Shown here in pieces: positions 18,709-25,213 of a stretch of DNA of 37,820 nucleotides. The stretch's first letter is position 1; each line of letters starts with the position of its first letter. A model generated the notes under the pieces. It searched no databases. It was not told the DNA's origin and saw nothing but the letters and a program-made list of their open reading frames with translations. Position numbers and translations under genes: made by a program. The stretch lies in NCBI GenBank assembly GCA_017541035.1, contig JAFXZW010000010.1:1-37820 (forward strand), written 5' to 3'. Source of the stretch: Eubacterium sp. (GTDB lineage Bacteria; Bacillota; Clostridia; Lachnospirales; Lachnospiraceae).

Positions 18709-18738
18709 ATTTTACCATACTTTTTCTTTTTCTGTCAT
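18709..18738 (-). promoter_or_regulatory. Candidate promoter of the APC-GGDEF / TAXI / gltS operon
   Basis: ATGACA (18733-18738), an 18-nt spacer, TAAAAT (18709-18714) with extended TGG. Transcription would begin at about 18702, so the roughly 250-nt 5' UTR would contain the palindrome cluster. A TATAAT nearer the gene (about 18484-18489) lacks a -35 box and is an alternative. Confidence 0.5.
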
Positions 18739-18780
18739 TTATTTCCTTGCGTATAACCGTTTCTTTTTCAAGAAATCATC

Positions 18781-18809
18781 TTGTTTTTATTTTCCCCTTC
18801 CGATACAAT
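18781..18809 (+). promoter_or_regulatory. Promoter of the zinc-ribbon gene
   Basis: TTGTTT (18781-18786), a 17-nt spacer, TACAAT (18804-18809). The gene starts 62 nt downstream. Confidence 0.6.
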
Positions 18810-18870
18810 GGAACTTAGCGAGCCATGACGGACGGAAATATCGAAAAAAATGTTTGCAAGGAGGTTTTCC

Positions 18871-19575
18871 ATGGAGAATATCAACCGCTGCCCGAACTGT
18901 GGAGGAACACTTGAGCTATCTAAAAACAGAAGGAGTATGATCTGCCCATTCTGTGATTCGGAGTTTCTTCTGAATAACCCATCGACTCCATCTGAAGCCG
19001 GTTCTCCATCCGGTCGCCCCATTCTGGATGACAGGCGCTACAACCTGCTCTGGGATTATGAGTATCTGTCGAATTACAATAAAGATGTGTCTGCCAGTCT
19101 TCTTTCCCTTATCCACTGTACGGATGAGCTGGTAAGCTCCACTGCGATCATGGATTACATCCGCAGCCGCCTGCTGCCGAATGATAGTGAACTGGCCGGT
19201 GACGGAGTTAACGAGTCTCTTCTTACTGATCTGAAGAATCGTCTTTCCCGTGATTTTCTTCCGGACGAGAAGATCATGGTCTATGGGAATACCGCTGTTT
19301 TCTCAAAAGGAAAAGAGGGTATGGTCGTTACAAATAAAAGAACCCTCTTTGTATCAAAGAAAAAAGTATTCTCTCTTATGCACAAGGATATTCATTCAGT
19401 AAAGGTGGCGATCGGTCTGAAGCTCCCCTCCTATTACCTGAACGGAAAACTTGATTTCTACCTGATGACGATGGGCAGTCATTTCAAGCTTCAGGGCGCC
19501 ATGCTGGCCCTTGCCCTTGCCTATGCCTGGGAAATGGATCCAAACAGAGAACGGATCGATTTCATTTCTGAGTAG
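18871..19575 (+). CDS. Zinc-ribbon protein with a PH-like C-terminal region
   Basis: 234 residues, no membrane segment. The N-terminal zinc ribbon uses Cys7/Cys10 and Cys25/Cys28 (CPNCGG...CPFCDS). A spacer rich in Ser and Pro (~33-45) and a helical middle follow. The region ~135-215 (EKIMVYGNTAVFSKGKEG, then VVTNKRTLFVSKK) resembles bacterial PH-like domains that contain a short strand-rich repeat; this is a weak resemblance. The start at 18871 is chosen because AAGGAGG lies just upstream; an in-frame ATG at 18850 has none. It converges on the DUF3137 gene and shares its terminator. Function unknown. Confidence 0.75.
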   Translation: MENINRCPNCGGTLELSKNRRSMICPFCDSEFLLNNPSTPSEAGSPSGRPILDDRRYNLLWDYEYLSNYNKDVSASLLSLIHCTDELVSSTAIMDYIRSRLLPNDSELAGDGVNESLLTDLKNRLSRDFLPDEKIMVYGNTAVFSKGKEGMVVTNKRTLFVSKKKVFSLMHKDIHSVKVAIGLKLPSYYLNGKLDFYLMTMGSHFKLQGAMLALALAYAWEMDPNRERIDFISE

Positions 19576-19593
19576 TTGAACCGCATTACAGAA

Positions 19594-19637
19594 ATCATAA
19601 AAATGCTTGCAGTCCCGCCTGCAAGCATTTTTATGAT
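19594..19637. terminator. Bidirectional terminator between convergent genes
   Basis: A 19-bp perfect stem (ATCATAAAAATGCTTGCAG and its complement) with loop TCCCGC. A/T-rich arms give T runs on both strands. It serves the zinc-ribbon gene and the DUF3137 gene. Confidence 0.9.
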
Positions 19638-19654
19638 ATATGTTGTGATATTCA

Positions 19655-20572
19655 TTAATATTTTGTCTGCATGAAGATCTTCCGGTCAATTCTCATCCCT
19701 TCAACGAATGATGTGACCGCGTTGATCTCCCTCTGAATTTCGAGAAAATCCTTATCCGATACTTTATGTAACACAGGCGGTTCGAGCGAATCTTTATTTG
19801 ATTTGATCGCCACATGGATCAGATTATCCACAAAACCGACCATGATCTTGCCGTCACTTTCCGCAGCAAGCTTCATGAGTCCCCGCATCAGTACCGGTGT
19901 CAGGAGATAGAAGGCTTCCGATTCATTTTGACACAGGCACTTGAATTGTCTGTTAAATTCCACGTCCTCTGTCTCAAATGCATGCCTTCGATCTGCCTTT
20001 TTCGTAAATATCCCCGAGCGTTTATTTGCATATCCGAACCCCTTCTGGATAATCTGCAGATCCGCTTCAAAATACTTATTTGATTCGAAGATCATCCAGC
20101 GTCCGTTGAAAAGAGTCGTTGTGGAGGTATTTCCGTCCGAATCCGTCGATTCATTCTGGATCAGCAGATCAGCCCGTCGAAATTCCACGTTATTATAGGT
20201 GCCTGTGATCAGGTCCTCGCTGTGGTAAATATTCCCCATCATAATAAGGCCGGTTCCTCTGATCAGGGAGCTTGGAAAACCCTGATCAGGCTGATACTGC
20301 GCAGTCGGAATGGCCGTATGAATCATGGCTGTCACGTAGTTGGATTTGTAATAGGCACGGTACTCCCTTTCTTTTTTTCTGATAAAGATCAGATATACTC
20401 CAAAGTCAATGGCAATCGCAAGAAAGACAAAAACGGCAAATAGTACTATCGCTTCAACGCCAAGAATGAAAAAAGCTCCTGTCAAGACTACAATCGGTAT
20501 GATGATCAAAAGAATCCTTCGCCACAAAACTCTCTTGCGCATGCGTTCTATCAGTAAAAGCTGTTCATTCAT
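19655..20572 (-). CDS. DUF3137 membrane protein
   Basis: 305 residues. Two or three hydrophobic segments lie in residues ~17-68, followed by a soluble region. The soluble part has GMGNIY-like and HSEDLITGTYNNVEFRRADL stretches, a polar loop rich in Ser/Thr/Asp (ESTDSDGNTSTTT), and FNGRWMIFESNK, all matching DUF3137 proteins. Members occur in many bacteria, often near LemA, but no function is established; no LemA gene is here. The ATG at 20572 has only a weak GTGAGA ribosome site, so the exact start is less sure. Confidence 0.78.
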   Translation of the reverse strand: MNEQLLLIERMRKRVLWRRILLIIIPIVVLTGAFFILGVEAIVLFAVFVFLAIAIDFGVYLIFIRKKEREYRAYYKSNYVTAMIHTAIPTAQYQPDQGFPSSLIRGTGLIMMGNIYHSEDLITGTYNNVEFRRADLLIQNESTDSDGNTSTTTLFNGRWMIFESNKYFEADLQIIQKGFGYANKRSGIFTKKADRRHAFETEDVEFNRQFKCLCQNESEAFYLLTPVLMRGLMKLAAESDGKIMVGFVDNLIHVAIKSNKDSLEPPVLHKVSDKDFLEIQREINAVTSFVEGMRIDRKIFMQTKY

Positions 20573-20671
20573 ATCGATTTTATCTCACTTTCCTTCCCTG
20601 TGCCTTTTCTGAACCCACGGAAAATCCTATAACTGTTCTGCAAGTATAGTATACACAAAAAGCCCACATAA

Positions 20672-20680
20672 TGCTATAAT
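20672..20680 (+). promoter_or_regulatory. Extended -10 promoter for the first VOC gene
   Basis: TGCTATAAT, an extended -10 with a perfect hexamer; no convincing -35. The gene starts 46 nt further on after AAGGAG. Confidence 0.5.
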
Positions 20681-20725
20681 GAGTTGGGAACACATCCACT
20701 ATAACAGCAAAGGAGAATGACTGAT

Positions 20726-21127
20726 ATGAAAATTACAACATTTAACCCGCAGATTATGACAAAGAATGCTGATCCTGTCGTTAAATTATTTGAAGAACTG
20801 GGCTTTGAGAAGAGTCATGACCAGTTAGAGATCGGTGAACTGAAAGTGGAAGGCATACGTATGAAGGATGCGAACGGTTTCCATGTGGATGTATCGGTTG
20901 CCAATGTTTCCAATTCCATTACCGAACAGGCTCTTCCGCATGATATGGTTGCGATTCGCATGAATGTGGACGATTTTGACGAAGCCTACGGTCTTCTTAA
21001 GAAACACGGTTTTACGAATGTGTACGGGGAGGAAACGGTCAAGGCAAAGACTTCCAAATCCGCTGTGCTTATCTCACCCTCCGGATTCGCTATCAATCTG
21101 ATCCAGCATATTAAGAAACAAGCATAG
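20726..21127 (+). CDS. VOC/glyoxalase-fold protein (copy 1)
   Basis: 133 residues. The start is placed at the second ATG (MKITTFNPQI). AAGGAG lies ten nt before it but only one nt before the ATG at 20717, and the paralogue at 22416-22793 begins with the same MKIT(T/S)FNP. The fold is suggested by the βαβββ pattern with FEELGFEKSH, VDVSVANV, AIRMNVDDFDEAYGLLKKHGF and LISPSGFAINL. Substrate unknown; VOC proteins include glyoxalases, dioxygenases and drug-binding proteins. Its stop codon is immediately followed by a phosphatase gene remnant, which suggests a recombination junction. Confidence 0.78.
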   Translation: MKITTFNPQIMTKNADPVVKLFEELGFEKSHDQLEIGELKVEGIRMKDANGFHVDVSVANVSNSITEQALPHDMVAIRMNVDDFDEAYGLLKKHGFTNVYGEETVKAKTSKSAVLISPSGFAINLIQHIKKQA

Positions 21128-21371
21128 AGAAAGAGACAGAATATTCCTGTACGCAGACGGCGTGACAGAGGCAAAACGCTCTGACGGCGAGCGCTTCGGC
21201 AACGACCGCCTGATCAGCGCCCTGAATGAGGACAGGGACATTGGAGACGAATCCCTGATTCTCCGCGTGAAAGCCGCGGTGGAACATTTCGCAGGCGATG
21301 AACCCCAGTTTGATGATATGACCATGGTAAGCATTACCTATCTCGGAAACGGTGCATCCCTTTCGGATTAA
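21128..21371 (+). pseudogene. C-terminal remnant of a SpoIIE/RsbU-type PP2C phosphatase
   Basis: The frame reads DRIFLYADGVTEAKRSDGER, then NDRLISALNE, and ends FAGDEPQFDDMTMVSITYLG before TAA at 21369. LYADGVTEA and the metal-binding FDDMT are hallmarks of the last ~80 residues of SpoIIE-type serine phosphatases. The rest of the catalytic domain is missing; the upstream side abuts the stop of the VOC gene. There is no ribosome site or sensible start, so it is a dead fragment. Confidence 0.8.
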
Positions 21372-21417
21372 TGACACACTTTCGAAAGAGATGCACCGTG
21401 AAGTCTTCGGCAGCAGC

Positions 21418-22197
21418 TTAGTTGCAGCGATCCGACTGTCTTATCCGGGAAACATTTCTGTTCATTACTTTTCTTCCATAGTGTACATAAGCGAAATCTT
21501 TAACCACATTCCAGGTCTGCTTATGATCTTTAAAGAAATCATCCGGACTGTAAAATACTCCATAGTCTTCTACTACGGAAGTATTCTGAACAAAAAGATC
21601 CTCACCCTTCCAGTTCAGATCGAGATTTTTTATATCCTTTACGGATATGGCATATTCTTTAAACTCTCCCTTTTTATCCGGGTAACGTTTCTTTACGCCA
21701 CGCACATATGCCTCATCTGTTATTACGCCTTCCAGCGCGATCCATTTATTCCTATAGAGAACCTCAACCCAAGTGTGAGCGATTCTTTCCGGAGCAAGTT
21801 TTGAAATAATACCGGATGTAGCGCCTCTCTGAAAATTCTTACTCACTTCCGAGCCATGTAATCTGCATGGTACCCCTACCGCTCTGAGAAGAGCCATGAG
21901 CAATGTGCCTTTGGTATTACATTGTCCGTAACCATCCTTTAACACTTCCTCTGCTGTGAGCAGATCGGAACGGTTGTAACCGAACCGTATTTCATTTCTT
22001 ACAAAATCATATACCGCGCCGATCTTCTCATACTCATCAAGTTCTTTCCATCCGCGTGATCTCACAAGCTTCTCTATACTGTCCGCCCTGTAATTCAGCA
22101 TCCGGGTTTCTTTCAAATATTTTTCTTCCTGATCTGTCATCTCTTTCTTTCCGAAGGATGCAACAAATGTCACATCACATCTTTCCTTCCTTTCCAT
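21418..22197 (-). CDS. Transglutaminase-like superfamily protein
   Basis: 259 residues from the ATG at 22197. Catalytic-like Cys in DGYGQCNTKGTLLMALLRAVG, His in IAHTWVEVLY and the third residue in IALEGVITD fit the bacterial transglutaminase-like (protease-like) fold. No signal peptide. Odd feature: the same frame stays open and protein-like for about 33 more codons upstream (to near 22296, including YFREYYYSDIRLFFADHGFE) but has no ATG, GTG or TTG there. The ATG at 22197 has no good ribosome site. The 5' end may carry a frameshift; see findings. A strong promoter lies at 22325-22353. Substrate unknown. Confidence 0.75.
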   Translation of the reverse strand: MERKERCDVTFVASFGKKEMTDQEEKYLKETRMLNYRADSIEKLVRSRGWKELDEYEKIGAVYDFVRNEIRFGYNRSDLLTAEEVLKDGYGQCNTKGTLLMALLRAVGVPCRLHGSEVSKNFQRGATSGIISKLAPERIAHTWVEVLYRNKWIALEGVITDEAYVRGVKKRYPDKKGEFKEYAISVKDIKNLDLNWKGEDLFVQNTSVVEDYGVFYSPDDFFKDHKQTWNVVKDFAYVHYGRKVMNRNVSRIRQSDRCN

Positions 22198-22324
22198 CTC
22201 AAATCCATGATCCGCAAAAAACAGCCTTATGTCACTGTAGTAATACTCCCTGAAATACTTTACTCGGACTTTTACCAGCCATAACTTACGCCCTTTTCAT
22301 ATCGTTATATGTTCATCTGTTCAT

Positions 22325-22353
22325 ATATTAAAATATTGTATCCTTTTTGTCAA
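22325..22353 (-). promoter_or_regulatory. Promoter of the transglutaminase-like gene
   Basis: TTGACA (22348-22353), a 17-nt spacer, TAATAT (22325-22330). Just downstream is a direct repeat ATGAACA-g-ATGAACA (minus strand) that could be an operator. Confidence 0.75.
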
Positions 22354-22364
22354 TACAAAAATCA

Positions 22365-22398
22365 TAAAAAAAACCCGGGCAGCAAAAGCCACCCGAGT
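22365..22398 (-). terminator. Terminator of the second VOC gene
   Basis: Minus-strand ACTCGGGTGGC, loop TTTT, GCTGCCCGGGT, then a run of Ts. The stem includes G-T pairs. Confidence 0.8.
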
Positions 22399-22415
22399 TT
22401 CGTGTTTCCAAATAA

Positions 22416-22793
22416 TTAATCCCTCTCCCTGAAATGCTGTGAAATTGCCATAATGTATCCGGTTGGAGATACCAGCATGGTATATTGAGATGATCCGGTA
22501 TCGACCGTTTTACTTGCTCTTTCATGTCTGGGCTTTCTGAATCCGTGTGCCAGCAAAAATTCGATCGTCTCATCGAAATCATCTACATTCATTCGAATCA
22601 TGGTATATTCGCCATCACCCCCTGCCACATCTACATAAAAGCCGTCCGGACTCTTCATGCGAACATCGGTAACATTCGTTTCACCGATTCCTTCTTTCGT
22701 GTGGCGTCTTACGAAACCCAGTTCTTCGAAAACCTGAATCGCTGCCTCCGGGTCCCTGGTGATGATGAGTGGGTTAAAAGATGTGATTTTCAT
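22416..22793 (-). CDS. VOC/glyoxalase-fold protein (copy 2)
   Basis: 125 residues starting MKITSFNPLI at 22793, where AAGGAGG sits eight nt upstream; the frame is open further to 22841 without support. By eye about 40 percent identical to the VOC protein at 20726-21127 (FEELGF, GF(H/Y)VDV, IRMNVDDFDE, HGF, VSP(S/T)G). Single VOC module; substrate unknown. The two copies face each other about 1.3 kb apart, which suggests an old duplication later interrupted by other genes. Confidence 0.78.
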   Translation of the reverse strand: MKITSFNPLIITRDPEAAIQVFEELGFVRRHTKEGIGETNVTDVRMKSPDGFYVDVAGGDGEYTMIRMNVDDFDETIEFLLAHGFRKPRHERASKTVDTGSSQYTMLVSPTGYIMAISQHFRERD

Positions 22794-22873
22794 AAGTGTC
22801 CTCCTTGTATGCTTATTTATTTCATGGCCCATCAGCGCCAATGAATACTCCGTTTGCCCCCGTCAGCGAAGGA

Positions 22874-23512
22874 CTAAGGCCTATTCCTCCAGTACAGAAT
22901 TTCCGAATAAATGAACGGTATAGCGACTGTGACTGCCAACAGGATCACCAGCAGAATCAAATTACATTCCATGACTGTCAGGATCATACAGATAATCCCT
23001 GCAACGATATAAAGTACACCGGCGAATCTGTGGGTTTTATCCCAAATCTCCTGATTAGCAAGTGTATGTGGTGTACGGATGCCGAAGAAGGTATTCCTCC
23101 GCATTTTCGGAGCGTAGTTTCCATACAGGAAAAGTATCACCGTTTCCAGGATTCCGACGACCGTCAGGACGCTCTTCAGACTTCCCAAAGCATACATCAT
23201 CATCAGAATTTGCAGCACATATAACAGAAGCGGCATGATAAACCGTATCACCTTTTCTGTCCTGCTTAACTCCTTTTCCTTCTGAAGAAGATTGGTTGTC
23301 GCACAAAGTATCAGCTGTATCAGGGCTACGAGAACCGGCAATCCAAAAACTGCAACCCATCGGGAAGCATACTGATCCGGATCTCCATTCAGCGAAAAAT
23401 GTACCGCAATCTCGTTCGGCAGGCGACTGTAAACCATGAGACCCGGCAGGACTGCCACCAGACACAGGAATACGGAGATCAGGTCCACCTTATTCAGCAG
23501 TTTCCTCTTCAT
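22874..23512 (-). CDS. sdpI: SdpI-family membrane protein
   Basis: 212 residues with about six hydrophobic segments. The DUF1648 motif near residues 32-50 (LPNEIAVHFSLNGDPDQYASRW) and the SdpI motif KMRRNTFFGIRTPHTLANQEIWDKTHRFAG are both clear. In Bacillus, SdpI gives immunity to the SDP toxin and signals to SdpR. No sdpABC toxin genes are here, so this is a stand-alone RI pair as found in many Firmicutes. The gene overlaps the end of sdpR by 23 nt, implying coupled translation. The target is unknown. Confidence 0.88.
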   Translation of the reverse strand: MKRKLLNKVDLISVFLCLVAVLPGLMVYSRLPNEIAVHFSLNGDPDQYASRWVAVFGLPVLVALIQLILCATTNLLQKEKELSRTEKVIRFIMPLLLYVLQILMMMYALGSLKSVLTVVGILETVILFLYGNYAPKMRRNTFFGIRTPHTLANQEIWDKTHRFAGVLYIVAGIICMILTVMECNLILLVILLAVTVAIPFIYSEILYWRNRP

Positions 23513-23792
23513 GCTGAGCTGCCCCCCTTTTTTTATCTGCGAACTGGGAGAACCACACCATTATTTCTTCGAATACCGATGTATTCAACGTATAGTAGAT
23601 ATAATTCTTCTCCTTCGTCTCATAGATCAGGTCTGCCTGCTTCAGCTGTTTCAGGTGATAGGAAACCGTTGCCGCAGTCATATCAAATTTCGATGAAATC
23701 TCGCCCGCCGACATCCTTCCGTCTCTAAGCATAGTCAGTATCTCCCGCCGAACCGGATCCGACAGGGCCTTGAAGGTTTCAGGAAAACCCAT
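23490..23792 (-). CDS. sdpR: ArsR/SdpR-family autorepressor
   Basis: 100 residues, winged helix: FKALSDPVRREILTMLRDGRMSAGEIS followed by the recognition helix MTAATVSYHLKQLKQADLI and wing EKNYIYYTL. It lacks the usual ArsR metal-binding cysteines, like SdpR. The start is put at the ATG 23792 (MGFPETFK), eight nt after GGAG; the ATG at 23798 is too close to that site. Expected to repress its own sdpRI operon, relieved by SdpI; this is by analogy to Bacillus. Confidence 0.87.
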   Translation of the reverse strand: MGFPETFKALSDPVRREILTMLRDGRMSAGEISSKFDMTAATVSYHLKQLKQADLIYETKEKNYIYYTLNTSVFEEIMVWFSQFADKKRGAAQHEEETAE

Positions 23793-23840
23793 AAACATCT
23801 CTCCTTCATGTTCATTCCAAAGCTGTTCCGCAATTCTATG

Positions 23841-23911
23841 ATGATAGGGTCAAAAGGTCCGTGCGATGCGCTTGCGCAATCGCACGAGACCTTATTTGAC
23901 CCCAGCATCAT
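23841..23911. repeat. 71-bp palindromic element
   Basis: Arms ATGAT-AGGGTCAAA-AGGTC-GTGCGAT-GCGC and the near complement, with a two-base tip, form one long imperfect hairpin between sdpR and the PLDc_N gene. It shares GGGTCAAAAGGT with the decayed element at 13931-13970. It has no T run, so it is not a standard terminator; it looks like a small mobile palindrome (MITE/REP-like). Confidence 0.7.
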
Positions 23912-23982
23912 TCTATTATACTACATTTTCTTCGTTTTGCTATCAATAAGAAAAAGATTACGGACACACCTGCAAAAATGCG

Positions 23983-24183
23983 TTATTCATCCTCTCCCCT
24001 GCCGAATACAAAATACAGAATAGGCCCGACAAAGCCAAAAAGGACAGCGATCAAAAGCCAGATCGTCCTGCTCCCGGTCCTGTAATGCGGATGCTTCAGG
24101 ATATGCACTACTGCAACGATCATCAGTGTGATCTCCACAATTGCCAGCGGAATGATAAACGGTAAATACTCACTAAAATCCAT
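23983..24183 (-). CDS. PLDc_N-type small membrane protein (YxlE-like)
   Basis: 66 residues, two membrane helices (about 8-30 and 42-60). HPHYRTGSRTIWLLIAVLFGFVGPILYFVFGR is the pattern of the phospholipase D nuclease N-terminal (PLDc_N) family. Stand-alone members such as Bacillus YxlE act with anti-sigma factors or ABC exporters, but no such partner is adjacent. The ATG at 24183 follows AAGGAGG. A strong promoter overlapped by a palindromic operator indicates tight control. Confidence 0.8.
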   Translation of the reverse strand: MDFSEYLPFIIPLAIVEITLMIVAVVHILKHPHYRTGSRTIWLLIAVLFGFVGPILYFVFGRGEDE

Positions 24184-24204
24184 AATAAAGCCTCCTTTGA
24201 TGTT

Positions 24205-24260
24205 TATCTAATTAGACGATCATCTAAATAGTATTTATCATAGAGAGGTTTTATTGTCAA
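24205..24260 (-). promoter_or_regulatory. Promoter and palindromic operator of the PLDc_N gene
   Basis: TTGACA (24255-24260), a 17-nt spacer, TAAATA (24232-24237). Directly downstream, at the start site, is the near-palindrome ATTTAGATGATCGTCTAAT (24211-24229). A repressor binding there would block transcription. The nearby SdpR protein is one candidate; unproven. Confidence 0.65.
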
Positions 24261-24365
24261 TATCTATTTTGATTTTTTTCTAAATGTTTTGCGTCTTTAT
24301 CGTGCCACGGAAGGATTCTCCTTGACAAAGATATTTCGGAGAGATTTTCATTTCAAGATTGGAAG

Positions 24366-25196
24366 TCACGCCAGCATCCGAATACCGCTTACCACATTAC
24401 ACTCCGGTTTCAGGCCACCCACTGTTGAAACAAGCTTTTCGGCAACCTTACGCATGTCATCGGTCATGGTTACAAATAACAGCTCGCTTTCCTCAAGCTT
24501 CCTGCGGATAATTGCTTCCTTCAGGGCACGCAGTACCTCCACAAGGCGGTTGGGGTCCTTCGTAAAGTTAGCCAGATACAGTACCGTGATCTGGTCCAGG
24601 TTATGCTCACAGAGTATGCAGGACGCTGGACGGTCATTCTTATCATCCCAGGAAATAAAGGATAATTCATCCGACACCGCCATATCCGCTATGATCTTCG
24701 GATCCATATCCTGCTTGTCTATCTCGTCCATCAGAAGCTCCGCTTCATGCTTGTTGAGTCCTGCGCTTGAAATAATGCGGCTTTTCCTTGTTCCCTGCAC
24801 CAGTTTATTAAAATTGTCCGAGTTGAGAAATGCTCCCGCAGGAACATGGTATGCCATGCCATCACGGAAGATCCGGAAACCCAGCGAAAGCGCAAAACCA
24901 TGGAGTTCTTCCGACTTTTCAGGATAATTGATATGCAAAGCCGAAGCACTGGTGTATCTGGCCAATCTTAAGAATTCCTCAACCAGCGCCGTTCCGATCC
25001 CACACCTTCGGAATTTCTCCGACACATAAATATAATCCAGCATCAGCGCGTCTTCCAGATAATTAAACAGCACCACCCCTGCTGCCTCATCCTCTTCAAC
25101 CGCGCCTAAGGCAAATGAATAATCCGAAAGATTCGCTCCAAAAAGCAGCGGCTGAAAGGCCTCCTGATTATCTTTAACGATTTTTGTAAATTCCAT
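24366..25196 (-). CDS. GNAT acetyltransferase with a C-terminal second domain
   Basis: 276 residues. The N-terminal GNAT domain has LDYIYVSEKFRRCGIGTALVEEFL, with RRCGIGTA as the acetyl-CoA pyrophosphate loop (~62-69). The C-terminal ~130 residues (SFISWDDKNDRPASCIL, ITVLYLANFTKDPNRLVEVL) look like a second, degenerate GNAT half lacking the loop. AGGAG precedes the ATG at 25196. The gene is 17 nt after the 614-residue orphan gene, so they are probably one operon. The acceptor substrate is unknown. Confidence 0.8.
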   Translation of the reverse strand: MEFTKIVKDNQEAFQPLLFGANLSDYSFALGAVEEDEAAGVVLFNYLEDALMLDYIYVSEKFRRCGIGTALVEEFLRLARYTSASALHINYPEKSEELHGFALSLGFRIFRDGMAYHVPAGAFLNSDNFNKLVQGTRKSRIISSAGLNKHEAELLMDEIDKQDMDPKIIADMAVSDELSFISWDDKNDRPASCILCEHNLDQITVLYLANFTKDPNRLVEVLRALKEAIIRRKLEESELLFVTMTDDMRKVAEKLVSTVGGLKPECNVVSGIRMLA

Positions 25197-25213
25197 TCTC
25201 TATTCTCCTCGTA

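Noticed and set aside
20717-20725. ATG at 20717 as start of the first VOC gene
   Set aside because: Only one base separates it from AAGGAG; the ATG at 20726 matches the paralogue start.
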